A DNA stretch of 55,565 nt, taken from JANLSE01 sp038214135. Lineage in GTDB: Bacteria > Chloroflexota > Chloroflexia > Chloroflexales > Roseiflexaceae. Location: assembly GCA_038214135.1 (NCBI GenBank), contig JBBQSD010000028.1, positions 1 to 55,565 on the forward strand, read 5' to 3'. Shown here piece by piece: positions 33,150 to 40,939 of the stretch; within the stretch, counting starts at the first letter, position 1, and each line of letters begins with the position of its first letter. The translations under genes and the position numbers were made by a program. Below the pieces are notes generated by a model. That model worked only from the letters and a program-made list of their open reading frames with translations. It did no database searches and was not told the DNA's origin.

Positions 33150-33959
33150 TAATGCTGCTCGCTGATATTCCTCGACGCGATCAAGCCACTCGTTGATCAG
33201 GACATGGAATACGCGTTCCTGTTCGATTCCCAGTGCATGACCAGCGCGATCCAAAATGGCAAGAGTGGCCCGTGGATAGTGTTCGATAATACTCAGGGCA
33301 TCGCGATAGCCAACATGCGCGTCCTGTCGCCCCGCCACAATCAGCGTCGGCTTCGCAAAGATGTGTGATGGATGATCGAGATCGAATGCAAACGTGAATT
33401 GTTTAAGTGGCAGGCCCTCACCATGCTGGCGCGCTGCTAGCACGACATTGCAATATCAACTCACGATCTTGTGATCCTGAACCACCGCCAAACCTTCGAC
33501 CCGTTGTGCATCATCGGGCGATAACTGCTGCATCGCGGCTGCGTCACGGCTGATGGCCGTAGGGAATGGTGCGCCAGTTTCTTCCTGGTAACTCAGCCAT
33601 GGCACAAGCAGGCACAAACCATCAACCTGGTTCGGTATGCGATACGTGACACCGCGGGCAAGATAGCCCCCAACCGAGAGGCCAAGCACGGTACAGGATT
33701 GCGCTGGAGCAATCTGCGCGATAAACTCACAAACGACATCCAACACCTGATCAATCGTGGTAATCCCTCCAGCCGGTGTTAATCCAGTTCCTGGCAAGTC
33801 AAAATAGATTCGCTGCCACCCTGGGCGTGATGACAGAACTGGTTCTAACCAACTCATAATGATCTGGTGATCGCTGGGGATACCGGAGATTACAACAAGC
33901 GGCTTACCTGTTCCAAATGTTTCGTAGTTGACTGCAAGATGTGCAAGTTGACACTTCAT
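33144..33959 (-). pseudogene. Alpha/beta hydrolase interrupted by one in-frame TGA
   Basis: ATG 33959 (AAAAGG upstream) opens a hydrolase: PLVVISGIPSDHQIIMSWLEPVLSS, IYFDLPGTGLTP, nucleophile elbow GLSVG in VLGLSVGGYLARG. At 33458-33456 a TGA follows QDHKIVS, and the very same frame goes on with YCNVVLAARQHGEGLPLKQF...KPTLIVAGRQDAHVGYRDA (Asp) and DRAGHALGIEQ (His) to 33144. One base change would restore a 271-residue enzyme with full triad. It is either a fresh pseudogene or a base error. Confidence 0.8.
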
Positions 33960-33994
33960 TCCACAGCCTTTTGGGATGAGAGGAAATGGCAGGC

Positions 33995-34555
33995 TTATGT
34001 CATGTCTTCAAAGAGCGTATTCACAATACATGTGAAACCGGGGAGAATGGTGGGTGCCACAAGAATATTATCTTGACCATACGTTTGGGCAAGACCATCC
34101 GGTGTATGGGCGACCACTTCATGTGTTCGAGGGTAGACAACCCATACGACAGGAGTTCCAGCGGCTAAATAATCGCGTATTTTCTCGCGCACGTCTTCAG
34201 CCGTTTCATTTGGTGATACGACCTCAACCACAAGATCGGGATAAATCATCCAAAAGCCCTCTGGAATGCCCGTCGATGGAATTCGCTCAGCACGGATGAA
34301 AAAGACATCTGGGCCACGGATCGTATCGGGGTTGCGTGAGAGCAGAAAGCCAGATTCGACGCCAACACAACCCTGCGAGTCAGTCCGTGCCCAGAGCCGC
34401 AACAGCATACTGAGCATCGCCGCAATGAGGCCATGACGTCCACCAGGAGGCATGGTTTCATAGACCTCTCCACGCACTAGGGCACGCTGCATGCCATTCT
34501 CGGGAAGTTGCCAATAATCGTGTGCGGTGAGAAGTTGGTGTTCAACTGTTGACAT
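33995..34555 (-). CDS. Uma2 family protein (DUF820, PD-(D/E)XK-like)
   Basis: This 186-residue protein has the Uma2 hallmarks: LTAHDYWQLPENGMQRALVRGEVYETMPPGGRHG, the metal site GPDVFFIRAERIP (Asp) and PDLVVEVVSPNETAEDVREKIRDYLAAGTPVVWVVYP (E-V-VSP plus Lys), TPDGLAQTYGQDNILVAPTILPGF. The family is abundant in Chloroflexota and cyanobacteria with a restriction-endonuclease-like fold and unproven role. ATG 34555 has AGGAGGAG eight bases before it. It stands alone upstream of the repeat-rich region. Confidence 0.92.
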   Translation of the reverse strand: MSTVEHQLLTAHDYWQLPENGMQRALVRGEVYETMPPGGRHGLIAAMLSMLLRLWARTDSQGCVGVESGFLLSRNPDTIRGPDVFFIRAERIPSTGIPEGFWMIYPDLVVEVVSPNETAEDVREKIRDYLAAGTPVVWVVYPRTHEVVAHTPDGLAQTYGQDNILVAPTILPGFTCIVNTLFEDMT

Positions 34556-34672
34556 GCACAAACTCCTCCTGAGAATGAGCCATCATCGAATCATTATGTA
34601 TTCATGCTATCATAGCCAATGGCTGAATGCAATTGAGCACTGTGTCTCTGAACACTCGTATGCGATCCAACT

Positions 34673-35082
34673 ATGATTGAGAACGTTCAGGCTGTGTATG
34701 CTGGTGCCATTAGACTGTGCATATACCAACAGCACCGCCTGATCAACGAACAGCACCCCCTGATTGGATTGCATGACCTACATGATCGAAGAACAGCACC
34801 GCCTGATCGAAGAACAGCACCGCCTGATCGAAGAACAGCACCCACAGGATCAAAGAACAGCACTCTCTGATCAAAGAACAGCGCTCTCTGATCAAAGAAC
34901 AGCGCTCTCTGATCAAAGAACAGCGCTCTCTGATCGAAGAACAGCACTCTCTGATCGAAGAACAGCACCCCCTGATCGAAGAACAGCACCCCCTGATCGA
35001 AGAACAGCACCCCCTGATCGAAGAACAGTATCGGCTATTGTGGGAATTGACGGTGCTGCTGCAAAAGGTTATAAATTGGTAA
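34673..35082 (+). pseudogene. Heptad-repeat coiled-coil gene with two +1 frame breaks
   Basis: The DNA holds about 14 copies of a 21-base unit (type CACCGCCTGATCGAAGAACAG) encoding the coiled-coil heptad HRLIEEQ. ATG 34673 opens MIENVQAVYAGAIRLCIYQQHRLINEQHPLI. A 43-base stretch (two units plus one base) shifts to LIEEQHRLIEEQ, and a 22-base unit (CACCCACAGGAT...) shifts again to HSLIKEQRSLIKEQ...HPLIEEQYRLLWELTVLLQKVINW with a stop at 35082. The ending looks like a true C-terminus. Whole units keep frame; only these two single-base insertions break it. Function unknown; a parallel coiled-coil oligomer is expected if intact. Confidence 0.55.
34733..35030 (+). repeat. 21-bp direct tandem repeat array (about 14 units)
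   Basis: Units follow CA(C/A)CYCCTGATCRAAGAACAG-type sequence with GCGCTCTCTGATCAAAGAACA variants in the middle. Adjacent units are nearly identical, a sign of recent slippage or unequal exchange. The length being a multiple of three protects the heptad frame when units are gained or lost. Confidence 0.85.
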
Positions 35083-35163
35083 TGACGCTGGATACAATAG
35101 CATGTGTGCCGTCTATGCACTGTGCATCTTATCCAGCGGCACAAACGAAAGGAACAGTATCCT

Positions 35164-35520
35164 ATGCCAACCGCAGTTCCATCCCGAGTACTCGCCACAG
35201 ATCGTGAGACGCTGGTAGGACTCAAGACATTGAACGACTACCAGCCCGTGAAGCCAGCATTCAGCGTCGAAGTGCTCGTCACGCTGGAGCAACAGGTACT
35301 CAGCGCCCGTGAGACCCGACTACGCGCCTGGAAACAGTACGAAGCGGCCTATGCCGCGGAAGTAGCGCTCGGGAAACAGTTTCACAACGACATTGTCGGC
35401 GCACGGCGTGTAGTGAAGGCGCAATATGATGGCGACGCGCAGGCGATTCAGGCGGTGGGGTTGACACGCGCTTCGGACCGCAAACGGCCGCGGCGTGTTG
35501 TGGCCCAAGAGGCGAAGTAA
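35164..35520 (+). CDS. Hypothetical helical protein following the heptad-repeat gene
   Basis: This 118-residue protein is mostly helical: VEVLVTLEQQVLSARETRLRAWKQYEAAYAAEVALGKQFHNDIVGARRVVKAQYDGDAQAIQAVGL, then a basic tail TRASDRKRPRRVV. I recall similar small proteins in Chloroflexota and cyanobacteria annotated as hypothetical; no function is known. ATG 35164 has AAAGGA upstream. A strong nested hairpin follows the stop. It may share an mRNA with the coiled-coil gene just before it. Confidence 0.55.
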   Translation: MPTAVPSRVLATDRETLVGLKTLNDYQPVKPAFSVEVLVTLEQQVLSARETRLRAWKQYEAAYAAEVALGKQFHNDIVGARRVVKAQYDGDAQAIQAVGLTRASDRKRPRRVVAQEAK

Positions 35521-35543
35521 CGGAAACCGCCTGGCGTTGTGCA

Positions 35544-35607
35544 GATCACGCACGGCGGGCAGCAAACGGCGCACTCTACCACTGGTGGAGTACGCCGTTC
35601 GTGATCT
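35544..35607 (+). terminator. Nested inverted repeats after the 118-residue gene
   Basis: An inner stem AACGGCG...CGCCGTT (35565-35599, including ACTC..GAGT and ACCA..TGGT) is enclosed by GATCACG (35544-35550) and CGTGATC (35601-35607). It lies 24 bases after the stop and is followed by an AT-richer stretch. A terminator is likely; an attachment or target site is possible. Confidence 0.5.
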
Positions 35608-35754
35608 ATTGCACTTGAGAAGCCCTAGTATAATGAGGTGATGCACCAAGTCCAGTCCAATTACAGAATTGGCTCAAGAGCCTTGCCCCTTGCTCTAACA
35701 TGAGATACACTGCCGGTGTCTAACAGCGCCGGTTCTTTGTTGAGAGAGTTTTGC

Positions 35755-37197
35755 ATGAGCTTGTCACTTCATTCCGCAATTGCAACATTTGGTGCCAGTG
35801 CTAAAGCAAAACTAACGAACACTGCCGCTGTAGGCGAACCAGAAGATCAGCTTCGCGCCCCACTTGAACATCTGATTTTGGATCTTGCAGAACTATGTGG
35901 ATTTCCTCGTAATGTCATCACCGCTGTTGGTGAGTCGGCGCTGGCTGAGTTAAAGACACGGCCAGACTATGCGATTACGGTGCAACATGCACTTGTTGGC
36001 TTTCTTGAGGTCAAAGCACCAGGGAAGGGAGCCGACCCGCGTCGGTTCAAAGATCGACATGATAAGAAACAGTGGGAAAAGCTCCAATCGCTGCCAAATC
36101 TTATATATACAGATGGAAATGAATTTAGCTTATGGCAGGGCGGTGAACTGGTAGGATCAGTTGCACGGCTCATTGGTGGTATAGAAACGTCTGGTAAGAA
36201 CCTTGATGCCCCGCCTAGCTTATTGAGCATTTTTGAGAGTTTCTTGAGTTGGCAACCTATCGCTCCACGTGATCCACAACAGTTAGCTCAAATCAGCGCA
36301 AGGCTATGTCGGCTTTTGCGAGAGGAAGTTACCGAACAGTTGGCTATAGGCAGCCCCGCGTTGACTGCGCTTGCAGCCGACTGGCGTAAGTTGCTTTTTC
36401 CTAACGCAACCGATGCTGAATTTGCGGATGGGTATGCCCAAGCAGTAACGTTTGGCTTGCTTATGGCTCGGGCACGAGAAATTCAACTGAGCTTGGGCTT
36501 GGATCGAGTTGCCCGGCAGCTTGGTCAAACAAATTCGCTTATTGGCTCTGCACTTCGCCTTCTTACTGATGAAGCAGAGAGCCAAGCCACACTGCAAACG
36601 TCGCTCGGCACGTTGGTTCGTGTACTTGATGCTGTCGACTGGTTGACAATCAGCAAGGGGCATCCCGATGCTTGGTTGTACTTCTACGAAAATTTTCTTG
36701 GCGTGTACGACAATGAGCTTCGAAAACAAACTGGTTCATATTACACACCGGCCCAAGTCGTTGAAGCAATGGTTCGGCTCGTTGATGAGGCACTCCGTAG
36801 CCCTCACCGTTTTAATCTCCAAGCTGGGCTTGCATCGCCCCAGGTCACTGTTGCAGATCCGGCAGTCGGAACAGGCACATTTCTCCTGGGTGTATTGAGC
36901 CGAATTGCCACGACTATTGAAGCAGATGAAGGCCCCGGCGCGGTGCCAGGGGCGATCAGTGCTGCAATCCGCCGCCTGATTGGGTTTGAACTTCAACTGG
37001 GGCCATTCGCAGTGGCACAGTTGCGTCTTCTTGCTGAACTTACAGAACGCATCGGATCTGCCCCGACGACGCCTCTACGTATGAATGAGGGCTGCTATCG
37101 CGTCCTGCTGATCGGGCGGCAGTTTATGGACTTCTGCAAGAGCCTGTTCAAGCAAGGCAGTCATCGTTGTATCTCCGATATGGAACAGTTGATGTAG
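35755..37197 (+). pseudogene. Type IIG-like restriction-modification protein, 3'-truncated
   Basis: The N-terminus has a PD-(D/E)XK nuclease site: RPDYAITVQHALVGFLEVKAPG (Asp71, Glu85, Lys87). Then come a helical linker and the start of an N6-adenine methyltransferase: TGSYYTP (326-332), motif I DPAVGTGTF (368-376) and IGFELQLGPFAVAQLRLLAEL. Homology ends at about residue 444 (37085) before the NPPY catalytic motif and target-recognition domain, so methylation and specificity are lost. The remaining 36 codons are antisense to an antitoxin fragment. Full proteins have about 1,000 residues. The gene looks AT-richer than its neighbours, suggesting transfer. GAGAG precedes ATG 35755. Confidence 0.8.
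37075..37164 (-). pseudogene. Antitoxin-like N-terminal fragment
   Basis: ATG 37164, with GGAG seven bases upstream, reads MTALLEQALAEVHKLPPDQQDAIAALI and then ends after two foreign codons at 37075. The pattern is the typical start of small antitoxins of the RelE/ParE-type pairs (LPPEEQDALA...LLEEL). The rest and the toxin are gone; the break coincides with the end of the restriction-modification homology. Confidence 0.6.
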
Positions 37198-37260
37198 ACT
37201 ACCTGTATTATACCGTAGAATAGTGCATTCTTGAAGAAAGTGAACGTTATGTATGGTGTT

Positions 37261-37286
37261 CGTCATCTGCATCATCTGCGGGTATA
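37261..37286 (+). repeat. Interspersed ATCTGCGTCATCTG-type repeat, copy 4
   Basis: CGTCATCTGCATCATCTGCG followed by GGTATA. It lies in the 140-base gap between the antitoxin fragment and the nitrilase gene. Confidence 0.55.
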
Positions 37287-37339
37287 CTCAACCCTGAGTA
37301 GTGAAGAGTATATGTGTATATTTCTAGTGGAGGCAACCC

Positions 37340-38314
37340 ATGAACATACATGAATCCTTCCCGCATGTTAAAGTTGCGGTGATCCAGGCTGCTCCAGTGC
37401 TATTCAATCGTGAGGCCAGCATTGAAAAGGCATGTCGCCTCACTCTTGAAGCCGCCGCACAGGGCGCGAAGGTTATTCTTTTCCCCGAGGCCTTTGTTCC
37501 AGCCTACCCACGCGGGTTATCATTTGGCACTGTTGTTGGTAGCCGTAGCCAACAGGGGCGGCTTACCTGGCAAACATATTGGGCCAATGCTGTTGATATT
37601 CCTAGCCCAGCGACTGCGGCATTAGGGGCGGCGGCTCATGCAGCGCATGTCTATCTGGCTATTGGCGTCATTGAACGCGATAGTGAGTTTAGTGGGGGCA
37701 CACTCTATTGCACGATACTGTATTTTGGCCCAGATGGGCAGCTTATCGGTAAGCATCGTAAACTCAAGCCAACCGCTGCCGAGCGCCTCATCTGGGGTGA
37801 AGGCGATGGTAGCACATTGACGGTGCTTGATACGGAGTTTGGCAAGATAGGCGGGTTGATCTGTTGGGAGAACTATATGCCATTGGCGCGAATGGCGATG
37901 TATGGCAAAGGTGTTGAACTGTACTTGGCCCCTACCGCCGATTCCCGTGATAGCTGGCAATCTACACTACGACACATCGCCTGTGAGGGTCGTTGCTTTG
38001 TTCTGGGCGCAAACCAGTTTGTGACTAAATCCATGTATCCGGCTGATCTTGTTGGGCTGGATGAGTTAGCGAACCAACCAGAAATCATGTGTCGCGGAGG
38101 CAGTGTGATCATCTCGCCACTTGGCGAGGTTCTTGCAGGCCCACTCTATGATCAGGAAGGTACGCTATGTGCCGATCTCGATCTTGCTCAAATCGCGCAG
38201 AGTAAATTCGATTTTGATGTGACCGGCCATTATGCCCGCCCTGATGTATTTCAACTGATGATTAACGAGCAACCATTACAACCAGTGATCTATCGAACAA
38301 AGAATGAGTCGTAG
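37340..38314 (+). CDS. Nitrilase (carbon-nitrogen hydrolase family)
   Basis: The 324-residue enzyme has the nitrilase triad context: Glu50 in ILFPEAFVPAYPRG, the lysine in KHRKLKPTAAERLIWGEGDGS (about 138-158) and Cys175 in GGLICWENYMPLAR. The CWENYMPL sequence marks true nitrilases, which turn nitriles into acids plus ammonia, rather than amidases. GGAGG precedes ATG 37340. It lies 18 bases before a methyltransferase gene, with which it may be co-transcribed. The natural substrate is not known; plant or cyanide-type nitriles are typical. Confidence 0.93.
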   Translation: MNIHESFPHVKVAVIQAAPVLFNREASIEKACRLTLEAAAQGAKVILFPEAFVPAYPRGLSFGTVVGSRSQQGRLTWQTYWANAVDIPSPATAALGAAAHAAHVYLAIGVIERDSEFSGGTLYCTILYFGPDGQLIGKHRKLKPTAAERLIWGEGDGSTLTVLDTEFGKIGGLICWENYMPLARMAMYGKGVELYLAPTADSRDSWQSTLRHIACEGRCFVLGANQFVTKSMYPADLVGLDELANQPEIMCRGGSVIISPLGEVLAGPLYDQEGTLCADLDLAQIAQSKFDFDVTGHYARPDVFQLMINEQPLQPVIYRTKNES

Positions 38315-38332
38315 TTATGAGGACATATCACC

Positions 38333-39121
38333 TTGATTGATCACGATAACCTGGAAGAGTTTGCCGACGCGATCAACTACGATATGGAGGATTCCAGCGA
38401 TACTGGTGTCGCATTCTATGCTGCGCTAGCACAGGAAGTCGGTGGCCCAGTGCTGGAGATTGCCTGTGGCACCGGGCGTGTCGCTATTCCAATTGCCAAG
38501 CTGGGTCTGTCAGTCACTGGTGTCGACATTGTCCCTGGTATGCTCGACCAAGCACGCCGTAAATCTGCTGATCTGCCTGTAACATGGGTACAAGCCGATG
38601 CGCGCACATTTGATCTTGGCGAACACTATCGCTTCATATTTCTGACAGGCAACGCATTTCAGGCTTTTGTCACAAATATGGAACAAGCAGCCGTGTTACA
38701 GCGCGTACACGCACATCTCCATGATGATGGCTTGTTTGCCTTCGAGACACGTAATCCACTGTTTAGCCGCCCACACAATCGCGAAAGACGCATTTTCGCC
38801 CTCGTCACTGATGAAAACGAAGAAGTGTGGCCGCCGTTCATCAATGTCAATGGGCGCGAGGTACGCATATCGCGAATGCAGGTCTACGACCATGTCAACC
38901 AGATTCTCCATCTAAAATCCTATAAACGCTGGTATGCAGGCGAGCAAGAACACACCATTATTGCTCGTACCGCATTGCGCTATACCTTTCCGCAGGAGCT
39001 TGCAGCTCTACTGCACTACAATGGGTTTGAACTTGTACAGCAGTATGGGGATTGGAACAAGGAGCAACTCACGGCAGAGAGCCCAAGCATCATTGTGGTC
39101 TGCCGAAAGTGTAGGATGTAG
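38333..39121 (+). CDS. Class I SAM-dependent methyltransferase
   Basis: The 262-residue protein has motif I VLEIACGTGRVAIPIAKLG, the acidic loop VTGVDIVPGMLDQAR, VTWVQADARTFDL and FIFLTGNAFQAF, the order of small-molecule methyltransferases. The C-terminal part is a beta-rich cap (RISRMQVYDHVNQILHLKSYKRW). It probably starts with TTG at 38333 (GAGGA nine bases upstream). The 3' end overlaps the convergent hydrolase by 32 bases. Confidence 0.85.
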   Translation: MIDHDNLEEFADAINYDMEDSSDTGVAFYAALAQEVGGPVLEIACGTGRVAIPIAKLGLSVTGVDIVPGMLDQARRKSADLPVTWVQADARTFDLGEHYRFIFLTGNAFQAFVTNMEQAAVLQRVHAHLHDDGLFAFETRNPLFSRPHNRERRIFALVTDENEEVWPPFINVNGREVRISRMQVYDHVNQILHLKSYKRWYAGEQEHTIIARTALRYTFPQELAALLHYNGFELVQQYGDWNKEQLTAESPSIIVVCRKCRM

Positions 39122-39872
39122 GCGATACAATCTGTTCCAGTGCAGCCCGTAGTTCCTGCTGAAGTGCAGCTGCGTGTGTTAGCCAGATGGTATGGGCTGC
39201 GCCATGGATTTCTACATACCGTGCGTTTGGAATCAATTCTGCCAGTTGCTGGGTTGGCCAGTTGGGTCGAATATCCTCGCTGGCATTGATGAAGATACAC
39301 GGCACACGCAGATCGGCAAGCTCACGAAACAGTGTTGGCCGTTGAATGTAGCTGCGCCAACTCGCATTCCCCAAGCGGTTGGCCTGTGGGTCGGCTCGAA
39401 ATACTTTTCCGCCCAAATTCTCTCCAATGCTCTGAAGGCGCTCGTGGTAGGTCTCGCTCCACGAGCGATCATTGACGACATTGCCGCCTGCGATGCCAAT
39501 GATGCCAATGGTGTGCTCTGGATGGCGCAGTGCATAGGCGAGCGCCAGGTTTGGGCCATGGCTATGCCCAAGTATCAGCCAACGCTCGTGGCCATATGCC
39601 GCACGAATAGCCTCAGCATCCGCAAGAAATGTGTCGAGATTATAGTGCCCATCCCAATCGGATCGGCCACAGCCGCGTGGCTCAAAGCGAATTCCATGGC
39701 AGCGATCATCGATCAGGCGAGCAACCGGCTCCAGATAATCATCGCAGCCAGGCCCGCCATTGAAAAATACCACCGGGATGCCAACACCACTCACTGTTGA
39801 CCAGAGGCGTGCCCCGTTGCAATCCACAAAGCGATTAGATGGATTGGCTTTGGCGAAGGTATTCTCACTCAT
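39090..39872 (-). CDS. Alpha/beta hydrolase (proline-iminopeptidase-like)
   Basis: This 260-residue enzyme has PVVFFNGGPGCDDYLEPVARL (the GGPG oxyanion loop of prolyl iminopeptidase-type hydrolases), IRFEPRGCGRSD, nucleophile GHSHG in LILGHSHGPNLALAYAL, PCIFINASEDIRP (Asp) and IHGAAHTIWL (His). Specificity is open. The start ATG 39872 is preceded by AGGAGATT. Its tail overlaps the methyltransferase gene, so each message is antisense to the end of the other. Confidence 0.88.
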   Translation of the reverse strand: MSENTFAKANPSNRFVDCNGARLWSTVSGVGIPVVFFNGGPGCDDYLEPVARLIDDRCHGIRFEPRGCGRSDWDGHYNLDTFLADAEAIRAAYGHERWLILGHSHGPNLALAYALRHPEHTIGIIGIAGGNVVNDRSWSETYHERLQSIGENLGGKVFRADPQANRLGNASWRSYIQRPTLFRELADLRVPCIFINASEDIRPNWPTQQLAELIPNARYVEIHGAAHTIWLTHAAALQQELRAALEQIVSPTSYTFGRPQ

Positions 39873-39900
39873 TTAATCTCCTGGTAATCTTCATAACGCT

Positions 39901-40354
39901 GTACAGGCCGCTATAGCAACGACAACCCCAACAACAGCCCCAACAGTCTGTGTGGATGAGATTCCACAGGAGACGGCTGGCCCATACCTTGCCGATGGCT
40001 CGAATGCATCCAACCAAGCACTGAATGTCCTGAACTGCTCTGGTATTGTACGCAGCGATATTCGTACCAGTCTCAGCACTGCGAATGTCGCGTTGGGCGT
40101 ACCACTAACAATCGAATTGACGTTGGTAAACACGAACAACAATTGTTCGCTCCTTTCAGGATACGCGGTGTATCTGTGGCATTGCGACCGTCTATGCAAC
40201 GAATGGCTATTCTGCCAGTGTACAGAATATGGCTCAGATCAGTTTGAGCACCGATAATGTGTTTAGCGATGGTACGAACCAGCAAATGGCAACCGTGACG
40301 GGTGATGTGACGAATGGTTATACCGCGCAGCTTACGATTGGTATTGCGCTTTAA
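39901..40354 (+). pseudogene. Intradiol ring-cleavage dioxygenase-like protein, internally deleted
   Basis: Frame one reads TAPTVCVDEIPQETAGPYLADGSNASNQALNVL...GVPLTIELTLVNTNNNC...LSGYAVYLWHCDR, the N-terminal half of an exported protocatechuate-dioxygenase-like protein. At about 40199 the homologous sequence jumps, in another frame, to YATNGYSASVQNMAQISLSTDNVFSDGTNQQMATVTGDVTNGYTAQLTIGIAL and a stop at 40354, the end of the same family. The segment between, holding the iron ligands (Tyr, Tyr, His, His), is deleted, and the 5' end is also missing. It is non-functional. Confidence 0.75.
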
Positions 40355-40381
40355 GCGCCCAGTTATATGCGGTTCAGGTAG

Positions 40382-40402
40382 AGACGCCTCGGTGAGGCGT
40401 CT
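40382..40402 (+). terminator. Hairpin AGACGCCTC-GGT-GAGGCGTCT with short T run
   Basis: A perfect 9-bp stem with a 3-base loop is followed by TTCG, close to a rho-independent terminator. It belongs by sequence to the AGACGC palindrome group (23229). It lies 3' of the dioxygenase pseudogene and before the DUF2157 gene. Confidence 0.55.
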
Positions 40403-40516
40403 TTCGATTCGATGAGGCATCCCCTAGATTTGTGGTATGGATGCGTTCATGATATTGTACGTAGTATCTTTGTTTGTCTGGCAATCTGCTTCGTTGCCTG
40501 CACAGAAAGAACGCCC

Positions 40517-40939
40517 ATGCAAACGCAAACGCCTCCCCTGCATATAGAAGCCACTGCCGACAACCTGCGCGAACTGGTAACCAATGGCCAATTGACCCAG
40601 GCCGCATTGGAACGGGCACTCATTCTGATTGGGCACATTCCTTCGACACATCGGTGGCGTGCGTTTCTGAATGTTGCCCTGATGGTGTTGGGTTCTGTGT
40701 TTACATTAAGTGGGGTTGTGTTCTTCTTTGCCTATAACTGGTCAGCCCTGCCACCATTCTTCAAGTTCGGCCTGATTGTCGTTATCACTGCTGGTCTGAT
40801 ACGATTTCTCTTCAGTGGCATATTTGGCGATAGCTGGGCCTTCGGGGCATTCTGCTTTGGGGCAGCCATCATCGCACAGATAACCGTTGCGTTTCATTGG
40901 CTGCGCAATGCCGCCAATTCACGGGAGTATCAACGATGA
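40517..40939 (+). pseudogene. DUF2157 membrane protein with internal or C-terminal deletion
   Basis: The product starts with a soluble DUF2157 head (ADNLRELVTNGQLTQAALERALILIG) and two helices (FLNVALMVLGSVFTLSGVVFFFAYNW and FFKFGLIVVITAGLIRFLF), then part of a third, ending FHWLRNAANSREYQR at residue 140. DUF2157 proteins usually have about 320 or more residues and eight or more helices, so about 180 residues are missing although the frame is kept. The stop overlaps the DUF4401 start (ATGA). The gene order DUF2157-DUF4401-GDYXXLXY is a known conserved set of unknown role. Confidence 0.7.

Noticed and set aside
4465..33959. TGA recoded as an amino acid (two genes with only TGA breaks)
   Set aside because: Many intact genes end at TGA, including ATGA overlaps (6502, 12589, 14805, 20297, 27259, 40939, 42035), so TGA is a working stop here. 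No selenocysteine-type hairpin is evident after either codon.
34687..35010. Minus-strand repeat protein (LFFDQRA/LFFDQGV units)
   Set aside because: It is the antisense of the heptad-repeat array. The plus strand gives true coiled-coil heptads and a natural C-terminus; the minus strand gives hydrophobic units with no start site and fuses into cysteine-rich noise.
34733..35030. CRISPR-like array
   Set aside because: The 21-base units are adjacent without unique spacers, keep a heptad reading frame and have no cas genes nearby.
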